From: Microvelia longipes
Lineage: Eukaryota; Arthropoda; Insecta; Hemiptera; Veliidae
Length of the DNA: 64,000 bases
Direction: 5' to 3'
Assembly (NCBI GenBank): GCA_018340805.1
Contig: JACMZG010001913.1
Location: 23,946,443-24,010,442, forward strand
Part shown: positions 56,915-64,000 of the stretch, in pieces
Numbering within the stretch: the stretch's first letter is position 1
How the letters are laid out: each line of letters opens with the position of its first letter
The notes under the pieces: model-generated
Database searches by the model: none
The model's input: only the letters and a program-made list of their open reading frames with translations
What the model was told of the DNA's origin: nothing
Program-made: the position numbers and the translations under genes

Positions 56915-57200
56915 AATCGGGTACGGGGTGATTGGTACTTTTACTCACCACGTGGGATTCGGTACGCTCATCCTCACTACTTCGTAAATACAATCGTTTA
57001 TTCCAAGCGATCACCCATTCAAGCCCTGACCTCGCTTAATGCTAGTTAATTTTCATTATCTAACTAAACCGTAAATATACTTTCCGAATTAAATCAAAAC
57101 TTGATTTAATTATTTATTACGTAACGGGATAAGCTTGCACCAAGTTTCACCAGATGATTTGTTTTGAATTTTTTACAATTTTCAATAGTTTTACAATATT
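56915..57200 (-). mobile_element. Family A copy (3' part), decayed 5S-like block
   Basis: AAAATCGGGTACGGGGTGAT end, GATTCGGTACGCTCATCCTC, AAGCGATCACCCATTCAAGC and GACCTCGCTTAATGCTAGTT (5S-like block), TTATTTATTACGTAACGGGA. One hairpin repeat is deleted. Confidence 0.88.
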
Positions 57201-57939
57201 AACATTACAGCAAAATACATACAAAACATTATGATATTGAATTTAAAAGAAATAATTTGCAGGTGACAGATTACTTTAGGTGTATTGTTAATCCTGTAAG
57301 TTAATTATACAGTAGAATCTCTGGTTGTTGAGTCTCCGATTGACTAAATCGATAAGTAAATCCCTGGGGAATAGGGGATATAAAGGCTATATGAATAGAA
57401 ACGAAGTTATACCAAAATATTCTACTTATAGTCAGAGTACATTCCATGTTTGAGTTATAGAGGTAATAAAGTTTCTGGGAGTGTCCTATAGGGATTGAAA
57501 AAATTAGTTATCCAAGAATTCAAGTTATCGAGGTTACACTGTGAAGGTTAATAAATCATATAACTCCATTTTTATTAATCATAATAATAACGAAACAAAG
57601 TTTTAAGTTTAGCATAAAAAAAGTTTTTTTCTTGATTGCATCGCTTTAATAATTAATTGGTTTCCTCCACTTTTTCTCCACATAAACCTATTTCTTAAGA
57701 AATAAGGAAATATTCTTCATAATAAAGTTAAGAAAGAAACTTTTTTTTAAGGCAATAAGAAGAGAGGAAACTTATTACTCTCCTGCATCCCTCTGAGTCT
57801 CTCCAGCCACTTCTACCATATTTGGAGTTTCTATTGGATTCGTCTTGACGACACTACTTCGTACTTTTTGATTTACTACCCTTTTATATTTTTTTCATCA
57901 AGTTACATCCTCGAGGAGAGCAGGTTAGTTAATTTCTTA
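57201..57939. other. Unassigned stretch with one exon-like minus-strand frame
   Basis: At 57775-57893 the minus strand is open for 37 codons before TAA and reads as a hydrophilic peptide (VRSSVVKTNPIETPN, VEVAGETQRDAGE). No acceptor site with a clear pyrimidine tract is visible and the plus strand is open too, so it is not called as an exon. Confidence 0.3.
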
Positions 57940-58610
57940 TTGCCATACACAATATATAAGTGTAGTTATAGTAAGAATTTACTGAAGACATACACAATAT
58001 AACAGAATAGTGATAGCTAAATACTTGTAAGTACATACAGAATATATACAAGGATAGTTACAGTAATGATTTTATGAGGACACGCAGAATATAACAAGAC
58101 AGCTATAGTTAGAATCTTAGGTCATACAGATTATATCAGGATAGTTATGCTTAGGATCTTAAGATGACACACTCAAAATAGCAAGACAATTATAGTAAGA
58201 ATCTTAGGTCATACAGATTATAACAGGATAGTTATGTTTAGGATCTTAAGATGACACACTCAAATAACAGGACAGGTTATGTTTAGTATCTTAAGATGAC
58301 ACACTCAAAATAACAGGACAGTTATAGTTAGAATCTTATGAGGTCATACAGATTATATCAGGATAGTTATGTTTAGTATCTTAAGATGACACACTCAAAA
58401 TAACAGGACAGTTATAGTTAGAATCTTATGAGGTCATACAGATATATTAGAGGAATAGTTATGTTTTAGTATCTTAAGATGACACACTCAAAATATAGCA
58501 AGACAGTTATAGTAAGAATCTTAGGTCATACAGATTAAAACAGGATAGTTATGTTTAGGATCTTAAGATGGACACACTCATAAAGCAGGACAGTTATAGT
58601 TAGAATCCAA
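57940..58610. repeat. ~90-bp minisatellite array (two alternating half units)
   Basis: Half unit 1: AGGATAGTTATGTTTAGGAT, CTTAAGATG. Half unit 2: ACACACTCAAAATAACAGGA, CAGTTATAGTTAGAATCTTA, GGTCATACAGATT. Copies at the left end (57940-58100) are more diverged than the central ones, as expected for older array edges. Confidence 0.95.
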
Positions 58611-58752
58611 TTCTTGAAATTGGATTAATAAGGAATAAATATTTAACTTACAATAGGGTTCTATTGTGTTTGAATCATGTTCATTCCTATTCGTGAAGCA
58701 ATCGAACATTATCGTTAGACAAAGCAAAAAACACACAGCAGACACAACACAC

Positions 58753-58754
<2 letters not shown>

Positions 58755-58839
<85 letters not shown>

Positions 58840-58845
58840 CATTAT
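58755..58845. repeat. (TA)n microsatellite
   Basis: Nearly pure alternating TA, followed by degenerate ATATTATTA to 58890. The frame across it is a shadow. Confidence 0.97.
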
Positions 58846-58890
58846 TATATATCATTATATTAATATTATTATATATATAATTATAAATAT

Positions 58891-59585
58891 TTCCTTGTAA
58901 AAACCCCAACTTCCCCTCTCACCTACTCCATGTCCCCAATCTCATAAGTTCATTTTTCCTTTAAAAAATTCGCTAAAAGGTATCTTCATATATCAATAAA
59001 GTTCCTACGGACAAAACATTAACAAACGATACACCACAATAAATGTCATTTGATCCTAAAAGATATTAAAAAAATATAACATAATAGAATATTACACTCG
59101 TAATAAATCCTTGTTATATCAGCAACTATATTTGTCTTTTTCAATAAATATTTCCTCTATTTCCTACTAAAAATATATGGTTTTTATTTATTTCTAGTTC
59201 AGTTTCATCCCAGGCTCCAATCTTCCTTATAAAACTAACGCTTTTCTTCCTAGTGTTATTGTATATCATTTTCTATAATATTTTTCCAACACATTTCTGC
59301 CTTTTTCTTTCTCGTCAGACATATTTTTTTATCACAAAAAAAATTGTAGCATAGATGTCTAGTTAGGAAACAAATATTGAAATATATTCCTTTATGTTCA
59401 TTTTTTTGCCACGACAATACGTTGTTACATGAGAAAGGAGGGATAAATTGATAGAAAAAGAAGTAAGAAAAATTGGAAATGTCAGTCACTGAATGGAAGC
59501 GATAAGAAGTTTAATATTCATAGCTCCTACTGTATTGAACGCAGAGTTTTGTTGATCCATTTCCATATATTATTTGAAAAGATTC
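58891..59585. other. Unassigned stretch
   Basis: Frame 59256-59489 (minus) has no recognised motif. Nothing supported. Confidence 0.4.
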
Positions 59586-59589
59586 CAAA

Positions 59590-60140
59590 AAAAATGGTTC
59601 TTTAGAAGCTTAAAGGTTTATTTGTGACACGGCAAAAAACAGTTTTTTAGAAGCTTAAAGGCTTATTTGGGTCATGGTAAAAAACTGTTCTTTAGAAGCT
59701 TAAAGGCTTATTTGAGACATGATAAAAAACGGTTCTTAAGAAGATTAAAGGCTTATTTGTGACACGGAAAAACTGTTTTTTAGAAGCTTAAAGGGTTATT
59801 TGTGACATGATAAAAAGCGGTTCTTAAGAAGCTTAAAGGCTTATTTCTGACACAGCAAAAAAACTGTTCTTTAGAAGCGTAAAGGCGTACTTGTGACACG
59901 GCTAAAATAACTTTCTTTTGAAGCTTAAAGGCTTATCTCGGACATAGTAAAAAATTGCTCATTAGAAGTATAAAGGCTTATTAATGACATGATAAAAAAC
60001 TGTTCTTAAGAAGCTTACAGGCTTATTTGTGACACGAAAAAACGGTTCTATAGAAGCTTAGAGGCTTATTTTGGTCACTCGGCAAAAAAAATGATTCTTA
60101 AGAAGCTCAAAAGCTTATTTGTCACATGATAAAAAACGGT
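59590..60140. repeat. ~45-bp minisatellite array, about 12 copies
   Basis: TTCTTTAGAAGCTTAAAGGC, TTATTTGTGACACGGCAAAA recurs every ~44-46 bp (AGAAGCTTAAAGG at about 59605, 59650, 59695, 59738, 59782 and so on). CACGG and CATGAT variants partly alternate. Confidence 0.97.
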
Positions 60141-60520
60141 AACATGAAAATAATGTAATACATCAATACAGCCAGCGCAAAATAATTATTTATGCATTAA
60201 GTGAGTAAAGCAAGGTATTTTTCCCATACATGCAATTTGGTTGTGAAGGCAAGTTTGTTGAAACCAAAAAATATATATCTCGAAGTGAAGCCAAGAAGAT
60301 TAAATACTCATTTTCCGATGAAAAGTCGAAATAATATTCGCTCATAATTTTGATTGAAGAAACAACAAAATATTTTATAAAACAAAGTTACCTTACCCAG
60401 AGAGCATTGAACCTAAACTCTTGAGACATATGCACATTCATTAACTTGTACACTTACAGACACCAATTTTATTTTTCAATCATTTCAATCAAGAACTGTA
60501 TGTGCTAAGATGTATTTCTT
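60141..60520. other. Unassigned stretch
   Basis: Nothing recognised. Confidence 0.4.
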
Positions 60521-61119
60521 TCTACATGTACGAATTATCTTTTGCTCCAGGTGGCGGTTTTACAAAGGACTATAATACAGCATGGTTCCTGTAGTTAAGT
60601 AGTGGAGCGGGTACTGCGCAAGGCCTGATATAAATTCCCCTACTCTCACTTATGAATGTCCTAATAAAGGACACATACACCAAAGGACAGATTATTGGTA
60701 AAACCCTTTCAGTAAGTCAACTAAAATTGATAATTTAGTTGGATTCCCAGTTAGGGATTTTTAGTGGGAAACACAATACTTTACTTATATATATACCAAC
60801 GGATTAAATGAAAAAAAGAAAAACAGAAAGAGTATATTTTTTACCTTAAACTATAAATAATACATGTCTACAAATATACAGAAACGAACTGTTTTCAAAT
60901 TTTAGCATCCATAGGTTCTAAAACGTAGATATTCAATGAACAATGTGATTTGCAGTTACAATGCTTCCTCGTCCATATAAGAGATAAGGAAGTAAAATGT
61001 TGCGCAGTAAAATAAATATCGTCATTAATACAGATTAAGCTTGGTATCGTGAAAAATTTGCCGTGTTTGAAATCCTATATATCAGCCACCTGGAGCAAAA
61101 ATTGATTCGTACATGTAGA
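60521..61119. mobile_element. Inverted-repeat element candidate (~600 bp)
   Basis: TCTACATGTACGAATTATCT, TTTGCTCCAGGTGGC (60521-60555) has an inverted partner at 61085-61119 with one or two differences. The interval includes a family A fragment (60730-60830, minus) and a less AT-rich patch near 60575-60680. No coding capacity. Could be a non-autonomous DNA transposon or two opposed copies of a short repeat. Confidence 0.6.
60730..60830 (-). mobile_element. Family A fragment (5' tip)
   Basis: GTGGGAAACACAATACTTTA, CTTATATATATACCAACGGA and AAATGAAAAAAAGAAAAAC match the outer end of family A. Confidence 0.65.
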
Positions 61120-61515
61120 CACAAGTCCAAAACGTCGACATTTAATTAAAAAGAAAATGTAACCTTTTCAGCTACTTAATTCTTCCACATCCTTTTATAA
61201 CGTGGGAAGCAAAATTAAGGTGAGGCAACAGTTATAAATTTGTTCATTCTTATTCATAGGTCTAGTGTACTTAAGTTTCGTTTTCATTTCAATAAGACCT
61301 GACCTAATAATGTTTATTACAGTATCCTGTCGACAGTAGAAGATAAGATAAGCTCTATTACAATTGCTACAAACATGCAAGAAAATTTTTAAACTAAATG
61401 ATTATTATGATACAAAAGTAATATTTAACATTTTAAAAAGTCCACAATTTTAAAATAAACATATCTTTATCTGTGCATTAAATATAAGATATTTTAATTA
61501 TTAAGAAATAAAAAT
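61120..61515. other. Unassigned stretch
   Basis: Frame 61195-61380 (minus) is unrecognised. Nothing supported. Confidence 0.4.
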
Positions 61516-61520
61516 AAAAA

Positions 61521-61610
<90 letters not shown>

Positions 61611-61625
61611 GTGTGTGTGTGTTTG
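61516..61625. repeat. (TA)n microsatellite with short (GT)n end
   Basis: TA tract to about 61606 followed by TGTGTGTGTGTTTGTG. Confidence 0.97.
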
Positions 61626-61699
61626 TGGGGGTTAATGAATGTATGTATTTTATGCATGTATATATAGTCGGGTCAGAACCAATAGAGAGTAATAAGAAA

Positions 61700-61866
61700 T
61701 CAAAAGTATGGTGATTTAATTCTAGGCTGGACAGTATGCTTGCACCACCCCCACTATAGTATCGCCGCTGAGTACCACCGCCTCCGCCTTTGTTCCAAGT
61801 TATTATTTAGTTCTAATTTAATTAAAAATCAAAGAGCACTGAACACCGCCGAAACCCAACCAGAGG
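61700..61866 (+). other. GC-richer patch ending in a consensus-like splice donor
   Basis: CACCACCCCCACTATAGTAT, CGCCGCTGAGTACCACCGCC and ACACCGCCGAAACCCAACCA stand out from AT-rich surroundings. The patch ends CCAACCAGAG then GTGAGTCTTA, close to the animal 5' splice-site consensus. It could be an untranslated first exon of a host gene or a piece of an unknown repeat. No reading frame across it is convincing. Confidence 0.3.
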
Positions 61867-61971
61867 TGAGTCTTACATTTATTGGTTTCGCATGTTAGTT
61901 TTGGACGCTTCGGTAGCCGGTGTGAGTTTTCAGCCATTAGTCTCACTAACATCCGCAGGTTGGGGTTCAAT

Positions 61972-62340
61972 TGAATAAAAAGTAATGTAGAAGGATATAA
62001 AATAATCTGGAAGGATGAAAAGTATTGTAGAAGGATATAAAATAATCTAGAATGATGAAAAGTATTGTAGAAGGATATAAAATAATCTGGAAGGATGAAA
62101 AGTATTGATATAAAATAATCTGAAAGGATGAAAAGTATTGTAGAAGGATATAAATAATCTGGAAGGATGAAAAGTAATCAAGAAGGATAGGCAGTAACCA
62201 AGAGAAAAGTGCCCACAAGAATAAGAATGAATCTAAAAGAGATAAAGTAATTTAAAGAGACGAAAAGTAATCCAGAATTATGGAAAGTAATAGAAACGGA
62301 GATAAAGTAATCGAAACTAGGGGGAAAAGTAATTAAAAGT
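61972..62340. repeat. ~40-bp minisatellite array
   Basis: TGTAGAAGGATATAAAATAA, TCTGGAAGGATGAAAAGTAT is repeated about five times to 62180 and decays to GGAAAGTAATAGAAACGGAG-type units by 62340. The minus-strand frames here are shadows (FSSFQII repeats). Confidence 0.95.
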
Positions 62341-62974
62341 GAGAAGTGCGAGAGAGGTTTAGATGAGGGTTGTAAATCCAATAATGTTTTCACAAAGGTG
62401 TCATGGATGAATAGTTGTTTGTCTTTTTTCACCTGATAACTGGAAGGGAACTAGGCGAGGGAAAAATCCAAGAGTAACCTGTTGAGCTCATAACAGGTGT
62501 TTAGGGTGGCGCTCTCACCTGGACACAGAGCGGGTTTAACCTGGCTCGGCCCAGAGAAACCAAGCATCGATTTCTACTCAAACCCAACAGCGGAAAACAC
62601 ACTCCCTTAACTAACTTCATCTTTCGAAAATGGTTCTGTCACTACTAGAACTATTAAACCCATTGAAAACTAACACTAAGAAGATGAAAAAGGATGAAAA
62701 AACCAACAATACAAAGATAAATAGGTTTTCTTTATTCCTTAACCAATCAGAATAAAAAAATACATCCAGTAGTATCACTGTATGAAATTCTAAAGAACTA
62801 CAGAGATAAGTGAAAGATTTAAAATCCCCCTTCCCAATCATACAATATAAAACGAAAAAGAATATTGGTACATTGCTAACCAATTATAATCATTTATTGA
62901 AAGACACACAGAAAAAGTTTTTATATCATCAAATTTAGGGCACCTAGAACATCCCTTAATTTTTTTAAATAATA
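62341..62974. other. Unassigned stretch
   Basis: A less AT-rich patch at 62490-62560 (GGTGGCGCTCTCACCTGGAC, GAGCGGGTTTAACCTGG) is faintly tRNA/SINE-like but lacks a clear A box. The minus frame 62617-62883 is unrecognised. Confidence 0.4.
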
Positions 62975-63140
62975 TTGGCGGTTTCACTTTGTAACTTGGC
63001 CATTACACAACACACACAGGATATGAGCTTATTAAATAGGCTGAATATATTATTGTAGTGTATGTCTACACTCCATACGATGTTTAGTACAACACTATTT
63101 TAAGTTGCGTAATGGCCAAGTCATAAAGTGAAACCGCCAA
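62975..63140. mobile_element. Small inverted-repeat MITE (166 bp)
   Basis: 37-bp arms TTGGCGGTTTCACTTTGTAA, CTTGGCCATTAC (62975-63011) and the inverse at 63104-63140, with about four mismatches. No coding capacity; superfamily and duplication unclear. Confidence 0.92.
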
Positions 63141-64000
63141 AACCTCATATATTTACAAACATTATTGGAAACCAACGACTTGGCTTATTCAATGATATCA
63201 CAACTTTTTACGCTAGACTTGGCTCTTTTTACACGCATGTGTTTTTGTTAGGATTTCATTCCTTTTTATAAGCTTGTCAATATTCCTCACAAAAATACGC
63301 CAAAAATATTGTTAAATTATAATTAGTTACAGCATATTACACCGCTTACTTCATATTAAACGCTTCCATTTTCTTTAATTAAACAATAGATAGATTGCAT
63401 AAAAATATGTTGTTATGTTCTGTGAAAATAAAATCTCTCGATATTCTTAGTTTTGTTGTGCTCTACTAAGTAGCGCTTGAAATTGTTGTTGAAATTTTTC
63501 TTTATACGAAAAATTGAGGTTAGGATTACATTTCAACTAAGGAAGAACATATTAGGTAGAAGGAACTGAAAATATTACTAGGGCAATTTTTCATTGATTT
63601 TCACATTAACATTTATCTATTTACCAAGTTTGCTACGATTGCTGAATGTGCCTTAGAATTTTAATGAGCGAGTGAGAGGGTCATAACTGCCTAAATTTGA
63701 GCCATCATATCTCAACACCAGTGAATGGTTAAAGATATGAAATTCAGTAGAATTGGTCAGCTTAACAAGATCTTTAGGTTAATATTAAAATTATACTTTT
63801 AATGCCCTAAATAAAAAGATACGAGGGGGTAAAAATAGCTTCGAGATGCTTCCTGTAAGGAATGGTATACCAGTAACCGCTAGACTTGGCGGGGGTACTA
63901 CCGAGCCCGCAGATTTATTTAGCATGATTAATGTAGTATTAGGGAGAAAAGAAACATGTCTTCACACTTAATATATATTTATTGACAGAGCCGACTTTCA
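63141..64000. other. Unassigned stretch to window end
   Basis: A less AT-rich patch at 63830-63915 (GGTATACCAGTAACCGCTAG, GGGGGTACTACCGAGCCCGC) hints at another repeat or exon running off or near the window end, but nothing identifies it. Confidence 0.4.

Noticed and set aside
62490..62560. Possible second tRNA-like SINE head
   Set aside because: GGGTTTAACC could be a weak B box, but no A box lies at the right distance.

Overview
The window looks like a repeat-dominated, AT-rich stretch of an invertebrate (probably arthropod) nuclear genome. There are no bacterial-style operons, no long host open reading frames, no rRNA and no complete tRNA. Recognisable sequence is almost entirely transposable elements and tandem repeats: Penelope-like retroelement (PLE) fragments with GIY-YIG endonuclease pieces, a 5'-truncated non-LTR retrotransposon, small inverted-repeat DNA transposons, a virus-derived element with a capsid-like pseudogene, and one dominant interspersed family. 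The taxonomic call is inference; no host gene settles it.

Region by region. 1-1.2 kb: degenerate ~163-bp satellite. 1.7-9.35 kb: a nested inverted structure. PLE-end-like fragments in opposite orientation (1.74-1.89 and 9.16-9.33 kb) enclose a ~5.15-kb element (2272-7425) with ~850-bp terminal inverted repeats (TIRs). Its interior holds a GAGCC-motif tandem array, short uncharacterised reading frames and the frameshifted remains of a double-jelly-roll (DJR) capsid-like gene. A ~600-bp palindrome and a PLE GIY-YIG fragment follow. 10.7-11.1 kb: ~100-bp tandem array. 9-60 kb: about 19 full or partial copies of an interspersed family, here called family A (up to ~790 bp). The best copies carry an internal block strongly resembling the internal promoter of 5S rRNA genes. 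25.3 kb: piggyBac-like MITE. 26.05-26.4 kb: end of a PLE. 32.17-32.50 kb: palindromic PLE-like end. 35.6 kb: tRNA-like SINE head. 40.6-41.1 kb: recent 254-bp tandem duplication. 44.35-45.86 kb: LINE copy with a 16-bp target-site duplication. 47.8, 60.5 and 63.0 kb: inverted-repeat MITE candidates. 57.9-62.3 kb: cluster of three minisatellite arrays.

No host protein-coding gene can be supported. Possible exon-like pieces (42.9, 57.8, 61.7 kb) are noted at low confidence. The three observations most worth checking are the TIR element with capsid remains, the 5S-like promoter block inside family A, and a recurring stem-loop module (CTGATGA, U...G-closed stem, AAA) at several PLE-associated loci.
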